64,000 nt of DNA from Bacteroides sp. CAG:1076 (GCA_000436795.1 HF993254.1:28085-92084); one strand, 5' to 3'; counted from the stretch's first letter, positions 9,732-19,343 are shown. Notes: a model not told the origin generated them from the sequence alone. Program-made: numbers and translations.

Positions 9732-9762
9732 TTTGCAGTATTTTATCTTTCTATTATTTTTG
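9732..9762 (+). promoter_or_regulatory. Promoter of the hybrid two-component regulator
   Basis: TTTG (9732-9735), 19 bp, then TATTTTTG (9755-9762): an exact match to the Bacteroidetes -33/-7 consensus. Transcription would start near 9769, about 30 bases before the ATG at 9799. Confidence 0.65.
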
Positions 9763-9798
9763 TGTTGAATTTATTATATCAAGTTATTTGTTATACAT

Positions 9799-12700
9799 AT
9801 GAAAAACCAAAAAATTTGGATATTGTGCTGGCTGAATTGCTTGCTGTTTTCGTTGTTCCCCGCCCGGGCTGCAATAGAGCTTCGCAGTGAACGTCTGACT
9901 ACGGCCGACGGACTGGCTAATAATTCCGTTCGATATATGTATCAGGACAGCAAAGGCTTCATTTGGATGGCTACACTTAACGGCTTGAACCGTTACGATG
10001 GCAATTCGCTGATAACGTTTCGTCCGCAGAAATCGAAAGAAATTTCTTTGGCAGACCATAGGGTGAAGATGCTGGAAGAAGACCGTAATGGATTTTTGTG
10101 GATAACCACTACTGCCGACCTGATCAGTTGTTACGACTTGAAGCACGATTGTTTTGTCGATTTTACGGGGTGTGGTGAATATCAGGACCATTATCGTGGC
10201 TTTTTTATGACGCAAGATGCGGTCTGGCTGTGGGGAGCTTCTCATGGATGTCGCCGGGTGACGTATCGGGAGGGGCATTTTTCTTCTACTGCTTTTACGG
10301 TGCAGAATGGAGCTCTGAAGTCGAATAATATACATTTTGTTCGTCAGTTTGGCGGAAAAATCTGGATAGGAACTCAGCAGGGTGTTTATTATTGGCAAGA
10401 TAATAAGCTGGTGGCTGTAGATGAGAACCATTCGTTTTGGAAGATTTTGTCTTATGATGACAAACTGGTTTTTGTCACCTCTGCCGGAGAACTGTTCTGT
10501 TTTAATGATAAGGGGAAAGGGCTTCAGTCGCTGGGTACGCTTCCCCGTAAGACAAAAGCATGGGCAATGACCGGTTTGTTTCGTGTAGGAGCCAAACAAT
10601 ATATTCTCACATCGGAAGGTACATTGTGTCTGGATATGGTAAATTTAAAAGTCACATCTGCTCCTGCGTATTACGACATTCCTGGAGGTTTGGTGAAGAA
10701 AGATGAAAAAGGGGATTACTGGGTATATAACCGGACTGGAAATTTGTATTACATCAAATCGGATACTGGCGAGAAGAAGGTATTCAGTGTGATGCCTTCC
10801 GGTAAACTGGGATTTATAGACAAGGAGAGATATTATATTGTTCATGACAGTCGTGGCATTATATGGATTTCGACTTACGGAAACGGGCTGTTTGCCTACG
10901 ATGTGGCTACGGAAACTGTTCAGCATTTTACTTCAGAATCAGGAATTTCGTCTTTGCTTGCTTCCAATTACTTGCAGTGTCTGATGGAAGATCGTTCGGG
11001 AAGTATCTGGGTCAGCTCTGAGTTTGCGGGTATTTCCAAGTTAAGTATATTGAACGAAGGGGCGGCTCGTGTTTATCCGGAAAAGGACTTGATGGAAGAC
11101 CGTTCGAATACGGTACGCATGCTTACCTCTACGTCCAACGGTGATATCTGGGTGGGTACCCGTACCGGAGGATTGTATATCTACGATTCGAAGCTTGAAG
11201 TGCAGAAGAAGAAATTTCATCATGGCATAAATACTTACGCGGTTTGTGAAGATAACAAAGGCAATTTGTGGCTTGCCACTCGTGGAGAAGGTATATGGAT
11301 TGGCGATGTAAAATACCGATACGATAAGTTGGATGAAAAATCGTTGTCGTCCGATAATGTTTTCTGTATGATGAAAGACCGGAAAGGTCGTATGTGGATA
11401 GGTACATTCGGAGGGGGACTGAACCTGGCTGTTCCTACAGCAGACGGGAAATATGAGTTCCGGCATTTCTTTACCCGTACTAACGGACAACGGGAAACTC
11501 GTTCTTTGTGCGAGGACCGTAACGGATGGATATGGGTTGGCTCGAGTGAGGGAATATTTGTTTTCAATCCTGATGAACTGATTGCTGATCCTAATGCATA
11601 CAGACACTATTCTTTGGAAAGCGGTGACTTGCAGAGTAACGATATCCGTGCAATCATGCGCGACCGTAAAGGACGTATGTGGCTTGCTGAGTCGGGAGCC
11701 GGATTTTGTATGTCGGTGGTTGGACACGATTATAACAAGCTGGAATTTACTCATTATACTTCACGCGATGGGTTGGTCAGCAGCATGGTACAGGCTTTGG
11801 TCGAAGATGATGAGGGAATGATATGGGTATCTACGGAATATGGACTTTCTTGCTTTAATCCGGATTTGATGACATTCGAGAATTATTTGTTCTCCGATTA
11901 TATATTGGGTAATGTATATAGTGAGAATAGTGTCTTGAAACTGCAGGATGGACGTCTGGCTTTGGGAACCGGACAGGGTATTGTTCTGGTAGATCCTAAG
12001 CATGTTTCGGTAAAGGATACTCCAATGCAGGTAACTTTTACCGATTTGAAACTGAATGGTATATCTGTTGTTCCGGGTGAAAAGGATTCTCCTTTGGAGG
12101 CTTCGCTGGCATATGCCGAAGCGGTGAAGCTGAATTATAACCAAAATTCATTTGTGATAGAATTCTCAACGTTCGATTATTCGGATGCGGGACTGTCGAG
12201 ATTTATTTATAAGCTGGATGGATACGATGAAGGATGGAGTGCTCCTTCTTCGCTGAATTTTGCCGCATATAAAAACTTGCCTCCTGGTACTTATCATCTT
12301 CATGTAAAGGCGCGGAATACGGCTGGAGTTTGGACAGGAGAATCGGTCTTGAAAATAGTAGTGGTTCCTCCGTTCTGGAAAACAACCTGGGCGATGCTTA
12401 TTTATGTCTTGCTGAGTATAGCTGTGCTATATATAGCTTATCGGATTATATCGAATATGAATACTTTGCAGAATAAAATAAAGGTGGAAGAACAGCTTAC
12501 AGAATATAAACTGATGTTCTTTACAAACATATCGCATGAATTCCGTACGCCGCTGACTTTGATACAAGGTGCTTTGGAACGTATTCACAGGGTGAAAAAA
12601 ATACCTGCTGACATAGCTGGTCCTGTACATGTAATGGATAAAAGTACACAACGCATGCTGAGGCTGATTAATCAGTTGCTTGAATTCCGGAAAATGCAGA

Positions 12701-14088
12701 ATAATAAGTTGAGCCTGTCGTTGGAAGAAACGGATGTGATTGCATTTCTGCGTGAAATTTATCTGATATTCAAGGATGTTGCCGAATCGAAGAATATGGA
12801 ATATGTATTTTCTCCATCTGTTTCATCGTACAAGATGTTTATCGATAAGAATAATCTGGATAAAGTGGCTTATAATCTTTTGTCGAATGCGTTCAAGTAT
12901 ACTCCTTCGAACCGCCGGGTGGAGTTTGCCGTAACTGTGGATGAAGAGAGTCATAAGCTGATCATCAAGGTGATAGATACGGGAGTCGGTGTACCGGTTG
13001 AAAAGCGTGGGGAACTTTTCAAGCGTTTTATGCAGAGTAGTTTCTCGGGTAGCAGCATGGGAGTTGGCTTGCATCTGACTCACGAACTGGTACAGGTCCA
13101 TAAAGGTACAATCACTTATGCAGAAAATCCGGGCGGAGGTTCAATCTTTACGGTAGTGCTCCCAACTGATGCTTCTGTATACGACGAAAAGGATTTCCTG
13201 ATTCCTGGCAATGCACTGCTGAAGGAGGAGCAGGAAGCGGGAAAACAACACCTGCAGGAAATGCTTTCTAAGCAGGAGGAAGAAAAGGTGGAGGAACATA
13301 TGTCGGCAGAGCCTCTTAACAAAAGGAAGATTTTGATTGTGGAAGATGATAACGATGTGCGTGAATTCTTGAAAGAGGAGTTAAGTCCTTATTTTGAGGT
13401 TGTAGCGGAATCGGACGGAATTTCCGGACTGGAGCGTGCCAAGGTGTATGATGCAGACTTGATTATCAGTGATGTTTTGATGCCTGGATGTTCGGGATTT
13501 GAATTGACACGTAAATTGAAAAGCGACTTTAATACAAGTCATATACCTATTATTTTGCTGACTGCACTTAGTTCGCAGGATAAACATCTGGAGGGAGTAG
13601 AAGCGGGGGCTGATGCGTATATCACAAAACCGTTTAGCAGCAGTTTGCTGTGTGCAAGGGTCTTTAAACTGATAGAACAGCGTGACCGCTTGCGGGAAAA
13701 ATTTTCGAAAGATCCTCATGCTGTGCGTCCGGCTATCTGTACGACGGATAAAGATAAAGAATTTGCCGACAAGTTGGCAGAAACGTTGGCCTCTCATTTG
13801 TCGAATCCGGATTTCTCTATTGATGAATTTGCATCTATGATGGGATTGGGACGTACGGTATTTTATCGTAAAGTAAAGGGAGTGACTGGTTATTCTCCTA
13901 ATGAATATATACGCATTATGCGTATGAAAAAGGCTGTTGAACTGTTGTCTGAAGGTAAATATACCGTTTCGGAAGTGGCTTACCAGATTGGTATGAATGA
14001 TCCGTTCTATTTCAGTAAATGTTTTAAGGCTCAGTTTGGTGTGCCACCTTCATCGTATTTGAGAGGAGAGAAGGAGGAAGAAAACTGA
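9799..14088 (+). CDS. Hybrid two-component system regulator (HTCS) of the pectin locus
   Basis: A 1429-residue one-protein signalling chain. In order: signal peptide; periplasmic Reg_prop beta-propeller with repeated DRNGFLWI, DNKGNLWLAT and DRKGRMWIGT blades (about residues 30-730); Y_Y_Y domain (about 770-855); one membrane helix (864-883); HisKA with phospho-acceptor His913 in ISHEFRTPLTLI; HATPase (NLLSNAFKY, DTGVGVP); receiver domain with phospho-acceptor Asp1225 in SDVLMPG; and a C-terminal AraC-type helix-turn-helix (about 1325-1425). Such regulators sense oligosaccharides in the periplasm and activate their own utilisation locus. The neighbours (GH106, GH105, GH28) point to a rhamnogalacturonan-derived ligand. 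It is divergent from GH106 and has a consensus promoter. All key residues are intact. Confidence 0.95.
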   Translation: MKNQKIWILCWLNCLLFSLFPARAAIELRSERLTTADGLANNSVRYMYQDSKGFIWMATLNGLNRYDGNSLITFRPQKSKEISLADHRVKMLEEDRNGFLWITTTADLISCYDLKHDCFVDFTGCGEYQDHYRGFFMTQDAVWLWGASHGCRRVTYREGHFSSTAFTVQNGALKSNNIHFVRQFGGKIWIGTQQGVYYWQDNKLVAVDENHSFWKILSYDDKLVFVTSAGELFCFNDKGKGLQSLGTLPRKTKAWAMTGLFRVGAKQYILTSEGTLCLDMVNLKVTSAPAYYDIPGGLVKKDEKGDYWVYNRTGNLYYIKSDTGEKKVFSVMPSGKLGFIDKERYYIVHDSRGIIWISTYGNGLFAYDVATETVQHFTSESGISSLLASNYLQCLMEDRSGSIWVSSEFAGISKLSILNEGAARVYPEKDLMEDRSNTVRMLTSTSNGDIWVGTRTGGLYIYDSKLEVQKKKFHHGINTYAVCEDNKGNLWLATRGEGIWIGDVKYRYDKLDEKSLSSDNVFCMMKDRKGRMWIGTFGGGLNLAVPTADGKYEFRHFFTRTNGQRETRSLCEDRNGWIWVGSSEGIFVFNPDELIADPNAYRHYSLESGDLQSNDIRAIMRDRKGRMWLAESGAGFCMSVVGHDYNKLEFTHYTSRDGLVSSMVQALVEDDEGMIWVSTEYGLSCFNPDLMTFENYLFSDYILGNVYSENSVLKLQDGRLALGTGQGIVLVDPKHVSVKDTPMQVTFTDLKLNGISVVPGEKDSPLEASLAYAEAVKLNYNQNSFVIEFSTFDYSDAGLSRFIYKLDGYDEGWSAPSSLNFAAYKNLPPGTYHLHVKARNTAGVWTGESVLKIVVVPPFWKTTWAMLIYVLLSIAVLYIAYRIISNMNTLQNKIKVEEQLTEYKLMFFTNISHEFRTPLTLIQGALERIHRVKKIPADIAGPVHVMDKSTQRMLRLINQLLEFRKMQNNKLSLSLEETDVIAFLREIYLIFKDVAESKNMEYVFSPSVSSYKMFIDKNNLDKVAYNLLSNAFKYTPSNRRVEFAVTVDEESHKLIIKVIDTGVGVPVEKRGELFKRFMQSSFSGSSMGVGLHLTHELVQVHKGTITYAENPGGGSIFTVVLPTDASVYDEKDFLIPGNALLKEEQEAGKQHLQEMLSKQEEEKVEEHMSAEPLNKRKILIVEDDNDVREFLKEELSPYFEVVAESDGISGLERAKVYDADLIISDVLMPGCSGFELTRKLKSDFNTSHIPIILLTALSSQDKHLEGVEAGADAYITKPFSSSLLCARVFKLIEQRDRLREKFSKDPHAVRPAICTTDKDKEFADKLAETLASHLSNPDFSIDEFASMMGLGRTVFYRKVKGVTGYSPNEYIRIMRMKKAVELLSEGKYTVSEVAYQIGMNDPFYFSKCFKAQFGVPPSSYLRGEKEEEN

Positions 14089-14104
14089 TGTTGTTTCAGT
14101 CAGT

Positions 14105-14151
14105 AAAAAACTCCGGCAGGTTTTAAAGAAATTATCCTGCCGGAGTTTTTT
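14105..14151. terminator. Bidirectional terminator between HTCS and GH105
   Basis: AAAAAACTCCGGCAGG pairs perfectly with CCTGCCGGAGTTTTTT, giving a T-run on either strand. It serves the convergent genes ending at 14088 and 14217. Confidence 0.8.
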
Positions 14152-14216
14152 ATGGATTGAATCTTTTGTATGTTTCTTTGCGATGTATGATTGACGCTTT
14201 ACGGAATTGTGACAGT

Positions 14217-15347
14217 TTATTGTAGTTTGTAAATTTCACTTCCTGCAAGAAGGAAACATCCTGTTCCGAAGTCATCAAAATCGGGTTTGCTGTCGTATGT
14301 TACTGGTTGTCCGTCTTTCGGCTCTTTGCCAGTACCTTGTACATAACCAAGATTGCCGTCGGGGTGTACTGCATCCTTAACCATAGCATTCCATGCCTTG
14401 AGAACTACTGGCAGATATTCACTGCGGTCGAGTAGTCCGTTCCGTATTCCCCATGCCATTCCGTATACGAACAGGGAAGTTCCCGTCAGTTCTTTACCTC
14501 CAAAATGGTTGGGGTCGTGCAAGCTGACATTCCAGAAGCCATCTTCACGCTGACAGGCTTTTATAGCCTTGCTCATGGTAAGAAAATCGTTGATATAGTC
14601 TTGACGATGTACTTCATCCGATGGAATTTCGTCTAAAACGCGGACAAGGGCGGCGTATACCCATCCGTTTCCGCGACTCCAGTAGCAGTCTTCTCCATTG
14701 GGCTCTTGGTAGGGAGGGTCGAAATCCTGATCTCTCCACCACAAACCGTCTTTGGGGTTAAACATTCCATTGCCTCCGTGCTGGTTTCTGGTATATTCGT
14801 ACATCTGCCACATCTTGTTGAAGTATTTTTGTTCTCCGGTCAGTTTTCCCATCTTGGCGAAACCGGGCATTCCCATTTGTATGGCATCTATCCACCACCA
14901 TTCGTTTATTTGTGGTGTATTGACCAGCATGTTGAGGTTAGATTTTACGTTGAGCAGGATTTCCGGTTTGGGACAGAGATTGTACATATCTATATAGATC
15001 TGTCCACAAGCGTAATTGTCTGCATGTCGGGTTGTCGTTCCTCTCCACATTCCCCAGTTATGGTATTCTCCCCATTGGTAAGCATAGTTGTAATATTCTG
15101 TATCCGGGTAAACGGAATAAAGGGCGAGCAAACCTTCATAATATACAGTTCGTGTCCATATATTGCTTGGGCGCATCTTGCCTTTTACGAAACTGGGGAG
15201 CCGGCAGTCGGGATTGTTTTTCATGTAGTATCTGTTTACTTTGATCAGAGTGTTCAGGGTTTCTTTCTGGTCGGGGAGATCTTGTGCGTGCAATGCATTC
15301 GATGTTCCTAAACAGAGGGCCAATGCTGCAATAAATAACTTTTTCAT
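14217..15347 (-). CDS. GH105 unsaturated rhamnogalacturonyl hydrolase
   Basis: A 376-residue protein with a Sec signal (cleavage near LHAQ, residue 21-22), so periplasmic. GH105 enzymes hydrolyse the unsaturated galacturonyl-rhamnose units left by pectate and rhamnogalacturonan lyases. The (alpha/alpha)6 barrel is complete, with family signatures TRHADNYACGQIYIDMY (Asp110) and NEWWWIDAIQMGMPGFAKMG (Asp154, the likely general acid by comparison with YteR-type enzymes), plus DCYWSRGNGWVYAAL. Length fits the family. It is divergent from the GH28 gene, so the pair probably responds together to the regulator. Confidence 0.9.
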   Translation of the reverse strand: MKKLFIAALALCLGTSNALHAQDLPDQKETLNTLIKVNRYYMKNNPDCRLPSFVKGKMRPSNIWTRTVYYEGLLALYSVYPDTEYYNYAYQWGEYHNWGMWRGTTTRHADNYACGQIYIDMYNLCPKPEILLNVKSNLNMLVNTPQINEWWWIDAIQMGMPGFAKMGKLTGEQKYFNKMWQMYEYTRNQHGGNGMFNPKDGLWWRDQDFDPPYQEPNGEDCYWSRGNGWVYAALVRVLDEIPSDEVHRQDYINDFLTMSKAIKACQREDGFWNVSLHDPNHFGGKELTGTSLFVYGMAWGIRNGLLDRSEYLPVVLKAWNAMVKDAVHPDGNLGYVQGTGKEPKDGQPVTYDSKPDFDDFGTGCFLLAGSEIYKLQ

Positions 15348-15384
15348 GGTATTTGTTTATTTGTTGTAATGTTTTGTTCTTTTA

Positions 15385-15392
15385 CAAAAATA
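15385..15392 (-). promoter_or_regulatory. -7 box of the GH105 gene
   Basis: TATTTTTG on the minus strand, 38 bases ahead of the ATG at 15347. No clear -33 TTTG at the right distance, as expected of an activator-dependent promoter. Confidence 0.4.
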
Positions 15393-15479
15393 GTTGCCTG
15401 TTTCTATTTATAAAATGGAAAATAATACAATAGCCTTTGATTTTATCCATTTTGTCTGGCTGGAGGAATAATTTATCTG

Positions 15480-15547
15480 AATGTACAAATTTATCTGGAT
15501 AATGTATGATTTTCTATTTTCGTGTGATATGTTTTTCTTTATTTTTG
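15480..15547 (+). promoter_or_regulatory. GH28 promoter with candidate HTCS operator
   Basis: AATGTACA at 15480 and AATGTATG at 15501 form a direct repeat with a 21-bp period, two helical turns, ending just before the expected -33 position. The -7 box TATTTTTG is at 15540-15547. The -33 region reads only TTTT (15517-15520), so the promoter is probably weak without an activator. The operator role is inferred from the recurrence of the motif in the locus. Confidence 0.5.
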
Positions 15548-15590
15548 CTGCCGTTGAAAGTAAGAAAAATTTGTTTTAATAAAAAATGCT

Positions 15591-16928
15591 ATGAATAATT
15601 TGTGGACAAAGTGTATGGCTTTTGCGTGTCTGGCATTGTTGACCTTGCAGGCTTCGGCAAAAGATCTCTTTCCGGATGGAACTCCCATACCCGATTGGTT
15701 TCGGCAAACAGAAGTCGTTAAATTGGAAGATTTAGGAAAAATCTATCGGATAACGGATTATGGAGTGGTAAACGATAGTACGATTGTACAGACTCAGCAG
15801 ATACAGGCTGTAATTGATAAGGCTTCTCTGGAAGGAGGAGGTGTAATTTATATTCCTCGAGGGACATTTTTAAGTGGTTCGTTGTTCTTTAAACCGCGGA
15901 CTCATCTTTATGTAGAAGCAGAGGGCGTGTTGAAGGGAAGCGATGATATCAGTAACTTTGCTGTCATCGATACACGTATGGAAGGACAGAACTTGAAATA
16001 TTTTGCGGCTCTTGTCAATGCTGTCGGTGTGGATGGATTTACGATATCGGGGGAAGGACGTATTAATGGAAACGGATTGCGCTACTGGAAATCATTTTGG
16101 CTTCGTCGTCAGGTAAACCCCAAATGTACAAACTTGGAAGAACTTCGTCCTCGTCTGGTATATATTGCCGATTCGAAGGATGTACAATTGTCGGGAGTGC
16201 GTCTGGAAAATTCTCCATTTTGGACAACGCATTTGTATCGTTGTGAAAATGTGAAACTGCTGAACCTCCATATTTTTGCGCCACATTTTCCGGTTAAGGC
16301 ACCCAGTTCAGATGCTATCGATATTGATGTTTGTACGAATGTATTGGTTAAGGGGTGCTATATGTCTGTAAACGATGATGCCATAGCATTGAAAGGTGGC
16401 AAAGGTCCTTGGGCCGATCAAGACAAGGTACATAATGGCTCTAACCGTAATATCATTATAGAAGATTGTATTTACGGGCTTTGCCATAGTGCATTGACTT
16501 GCGGAAGTGAGTCAATACATAATCATAATATTATTCTCCGTCGCTGTCACTTGGATAATGCAAAACGGCTGTTGTGGCTGAAAATGCGTCCGGATACGCC
16601 TCAGAATTATGAATATATTACGATAGAGAATATAACGGGTACGGTAACCAGCTTTTTGTTTGCAAAGCCTTGGAAGCAGTTTTTTGACTTGAAGGGGCGT
16701 AAGGACATACCTTATTCTTATTCCAGTCATGTGGTGATGCGGGATATTTCGATGGAATGTGATGTGTTTTTTGATGTAACACGGGCTGATGATCAGTATA
16801 AATTGTCGGATTTCATTTTCGAGAATCTGGATTTGAAAGTAAAGACGAATCCAGATGTTCATATAGATTATATTGATGGGTTTACATTGAAGAATGTAAA
16901 ACTCAATGGAAAGAGAGTTGAAAATTAG
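15591..16928 (+). CDS. GH28 polygalacturonase/rhamnogalacturonase family protein
   Basis: A 445-residue protein with a signal peptide (cleavage near ASA, residue 23). It is a right-handed beta-helix of the GH28 type, which hydrolyses galacturonic acid linkages in pectin. The N-terminal GGGVIYIPRGTFLSGSL and the catalytic segments SSDAIDID (Asp241/Asp244) and VNDDAIALKGG (Asp262/Asp263) are present. The other two usual motifs are altered: the His region reads LCHSALTCGSES rather than Gly-His-Gly, and the Arg-Ile-Lys region reads RLLWLKM. This divergence is common among specialised GH28 members and suggests a substrate other than plain homogalacturonan. Divergent from GH105. Confidence 0.85.
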   Translation: MNNLWTKCMAFACLALLTLQASAKDLFPDGTPIPDWFRQTEVVKLEDLGKIYRITDYGVVNDSTIVQTQQIQAVIDKASLEGGGVIYIPRGTFLSGSLFFKPRTHLYVEAEGVLKGSDDISNFAVIDTRMEGQNLKYFAALVNAVGVDGFTISGEGRINGNGLRYWKSFWLRRQVNPKCTNLEELRPRLVYIADSKDVQLSGVRLENSPFWTTHLYRCENVKLLNLHIFAPHFPVKAPSSDAIDIDVCTNVLVKGCYMSVNDDAIALKGGKGPWADQDKVHNGSNRNIIIEDCIYGLCHSALTCGSESIHNHNIILRRCHLDNAKRLLWLKMRPDTPQNYEYITIENITGTVTSFLFAKPWKQFFDLKGRKDIPYSYSSHVVMRDISMECDVFFDVTRADDQYKLSDFIFENLDLKVKTNPDVHIDYIDGFTLKNVKLNGKRVEN

Positions 16929-16970
16929 TTTTTTGTAGGTATTAGTATAAGGCTAATTTGCAGTTTTATT

Positions 16971-17018
16971 TCCTCCGGATGAATTTGGTTGAAAATTAGT
17001 CCGGGGGATTTTTATTTT
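16971..17018 (+). terminator. Terminator of the GH28 gene
   Basis: TCCTCCGGA pairs with TCCGGGGGA (one G-T pair), followed by TTTTTATTTTTA. Confidence 0.65.
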
Positions 17019-17054
17019 TACTGAGTTCTTTTTAGGGGAGATGAAACTAAAAAC

Positions 17055-17090
17055 AAAAAACCGACTCTCGTTATGAGAATCGGTTTTCTG
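17055..17090 (-). terminator. Terminator of rplS
   Basis: Minus-strand stem AAAACCGATTCTC / GAGAGTCGGTTTT followed by TTGTTTTTAG, just downstream of the rplS stop. Confidence 0.7.
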
Positions 17091-17115
17091 TATGTAAGGA
17101 ATAATAGATTCAGTA

Positions 17116-17469
17116 TTACAAGTTAACGCGTTTTTCCTGAATTCTAGCTTTCTTACCAGTAAGAGCACGCAGATAGTACAATTTAGCACGACGTACTTTA
17201 CCAACTTTGTTGACAGTGATGCTGTCGATAGCCGGAGATTCAAGAGGGAAGATACGTTCTACACCTACAGTTCCTGACATTTTACGTACAGTGAAACGTT
17301 TCTTTTCACCGTGACCTGAAATTTTGATAACAACACCGCGATACAACTGAACACGTTCCTTGCTACCTTCAACGATACGGTATGCTACTGTGATAGTATC
17401 ACCAGCTTTGAATGAAGGATGCTGTTTGCCAGTAGCAAATGCTTCTTCTGCAATTTTAATTAAATCCAT
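17116..17469 (-). CDS. rplS: 50S ribosomal protein L19
   Basis: A 117-residue basic protein of normal L19 length, starting [11 protein letters not shown]. Conserved blocks [30 protein letters not shown] and [11 protein letters not shown] identify L19, which sits at the interface of the 30S and 50S subunits. I chose the ATG at 17469 because the family starts here and because the promoter places the transcript start near 17547; the frame is open further upstream with no family similarity. It is transcribed alone, with its own promoter and terminator. Confidence 0.97.
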   Translation of the reverse strand: MDLIKIAEEAFATGKQHPSFKAGDTITVAYRIVEGSKERVQLYRGVVIKISGHGEKKRFTVRKMSGTVGVERIFPLESPAIDSITVNKVGKVRRAKLYYLRALTGKKARIQEKRVNL

Positions 17470-17553
17470 TTTCTTTTTTAAATTAAATTGTTTATCGTTA
17501 CAACGCAACATATCAAGTAACTCTTCTTTGACAGCGATTGCGCGAAAGCGGTG

Positions 17554-17585
17554 CAAAGTAAGTGATTTTCTTCGATATAGGCAAA
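17554..17585 (-). promoter_or_regulatory. rplS promoter
   Basis: Minus strand: TTTG (17582-17585), 20 bp, TTACTTTG (17554-17561), one mismatch to TAnnTTTG. Confidence 0.6.
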
Positions 17586-17612
17586 TGTTTCGGGGATATT
17601 TTGATACAAAAT

Positions 17613-17644
17613 CTTGTGTCCGTTTGCTTTTTTCCCTATATTTG
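17613..17644 (+). promoter_or_regulatory. Promoter of the split 5'-nucleotidase operon
   Basis: CTTG (17613-17616), 20 bp, TATATTTG (17637-17644), shortly before the ATG at 17669. Confidence 0.55.
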
Positions 17645-17668
17645 GACGATAAATGTGAATGATAGTAT

Positions 17669-18424
17669 ATGAAAAAGCATGTGTTTTATGCCATATTGGC
17701 TGGCTGTCTTGTATTTACCGCTTGCAGTTCCAGCTATTCTTTGGTATCGGTAGAGGGAGAAAGAGTGCCCATTACCAGTGTTTATGATGAGAAACAGGAT
17801 CAGGCTGCGTGGAGAATTTTACAGCCTTATCAAGATAAAATTGATAGCTTGATGACACCGGTCATCGGCCATTCAGCCCGGAAGCTTGAGGCATACCGCC
17901 CTGAATCTCCGCTTTCAAACTTGATTGCGGATATACTTTGCCAGAGTGCGGAAGCTAAATTGGGGGTGAAGATGGATGTCGGAGTGATGAATATAGGGGG
18001 AATTCGTAATATTCTAAATGAAGGAAACATTACTTTTGGTTCTATTTATGAAATCAGTCCTTTCCAGAATGCATTGTCGGTTGTTGTCTTAAAGGGAGCA
18101 GATCTGATGGAACTCTTCAAGCAGATTGCGGCCGTACATGGTGAAGGTTTGAGCGGGGCTCAGTTGGTTATCTCGAAAAACGGTGAACTGTTGAGTGCAA
18201 AAGTTGGAGGTAACCCTGTTGATCCGCAAAAGGAATACCGGGTGGCTACCATCGATTATCTGGCGGAAGGTAATGATCACATGGAGGCTTTCAAGAATGC
18301 TGTTTCAAAGACAGAGCCGCAAGAGGCTATTTTGCGTGATTTGTTTATCGATTATGTCAAGCAGTGTGAGGCCAAAGGTGTTTTTGTGAATGCTGATGTA
18401 GAAGGGCGTATTGTAGAACAATGA
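17669..18424 (+). CDS. 5'-nucleotidase C-terminal domain lipoprotein
   Basis: A 251-residue lipoprotein (lipobox VFTAC). It consists only of the 5_nucleotid_C domain that normally forms the second half of periplasmic UshA-type 5'-nucleotidases and supplies substrate-binding residues. Matching segments are [43 protein letters not shown] and [14 protein letters not shown]. The metallophosphatase half is encoded by the next gene, 13 bp downstream, so the two domains are made as separate proteins in reversed order. They probably act together in the cell envelope on nucleotides or related phosphoesters. Confidence 0.85.
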   Translation: MKKHVFYAILAGCLVFTACSSSYSLVSVEGERVPITSVYDEKQDQAAWRILQPYQDKIDSLMTPVIGHSARKLEAYRPESPLSNLIADILCQSAEAKLGVKMDVGVMNIGGIRNILNEGNITFGSIYEISPFQNALSVVVLKGADLMELFKQIAAVHGEGLSGAQLVISKNGELLSAKVGGNPVDPQKEYRVATIDYLAEGNDHMEAFKNAVSKTEPQEAILRDLFIDYVKQCEAKGVFVNADVEGRIVEQ

Positions 18425-18437
18425 TAAAGAATATTAT

Positions 18438-19280
18438 ATGAAAAGACTATATTTCATCTTATGGGTGTGCTTGTTTTCCGGAGTTTTGGCTGCCCAGTCA
18501 ACCAAGGAGCTGTTTTTATTTCATACCAATGACATGCATAGCCGTGTAGAACCGTTCCCGGAAGATTTTCAAGATACGATGCTGGCTGATAAAGCTGGGC
18601 TGTTGCGTCGTGCTACTTTTATCAAGCAGCAGCGCAAGATTCATGAAGACTTGCTGCTGTTCGACTCGGGGGATTTCTCGCAGGGTACTCCTTATTATAA
18701 TATGTTCAAAGGGGAGGTGGAGATAAAGCTGATGAATGAAATGGGTTACGATGCAGGTACTATCGGAAATCATGAATTCGATTTTGGACTGGATAATATG
18801 GCAAGATTGTTTAAGATGGCTAATTATCCTATAGTTTGTGCGAATTATGATGTAACAGGTACGGTGCTCGAAGGGCTGGTAAAAGAGTATACGATTATTC
18901 AGCGTGATGGTCTGAAGATTGGAGTTTTCGGATTGGGGGCGCAGTTGGATGGATTGGTTGCATCTGAATGTTACGGAAATGTAAAGTTTGAAGATCCGGT
19001 TTCGGAGGCGCAGCGCATTACAGACTTGTTGCGGAATGATGAGCATTGCGATGTGGTTATTTGTCTTTCTCATTTGGGATGGAAAGGTGAGCCGTATAGT
19101 GACATCGAACTGATAGAAAATACTCGTGGCATTGATGTCGTACTGGGAGGACATTCTCATTCTTATTTCGAGGGGCCGAAGTTCTATAAAAATCTGGATG
19201 GCGTTGAAATTCCGGTACAACAAATGGGTAAAAATGGGGCATTTGTTGGAAAAATGATTCTGAAGTTTCAGAAAAATTAG
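18438..19280 (+). CDS. 5'-nucleotidase N-terminal metallophosphatase domain protein
   Basis: A 280-residue protein with a Sec signal (cleavage near VLAAQ). It carries the two-metal phosphoesterase motifs: FHTNDMHSRVEP (Asp/His), LLFDSGDFSQG, GTIGNHEFDFG (Asn-His-Glu) and GGHSHSYF. It lacks the C-terminal nucleotide-binding domain, which is the preceding gene. Family members release phosphate from nucleotides, or from other small phosphoesters, in the periplasm. Same operon as the upstream gene, 13 bp apart. Confidence 0.9.
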   Translation: MKRLYFILWVCLFSGVLAAQSTKELFLFHTNDMHSRVEPFPEDFQDTMLADKAGLLRRATFIKQQRKIHEDLLLFDSGDFSQGTPYYNMFKGEVEIKLMNEMGYDAGTIGNHEFDFGLDNMARLFKMANYPIVCANYDVTGTVLEGLVKEYTIIQRDGLKIGVFGLGAQLDGLVASECYGNVKFEDPVSEAQRITDLLRNDEHCDVVICLSHLGWKGEPYSDIELIENTRGIDVVLGGHSHSYFEGPKFYKNLDGVEIPVQQMGKNGAFVGKMILKFQKN

Positions 19281-19343
19281 GAATGGAATGTCGAATATAA
19301 TATAAGTATTGCTGGCAGAAGAGATTATCGGATAAATATTAAA

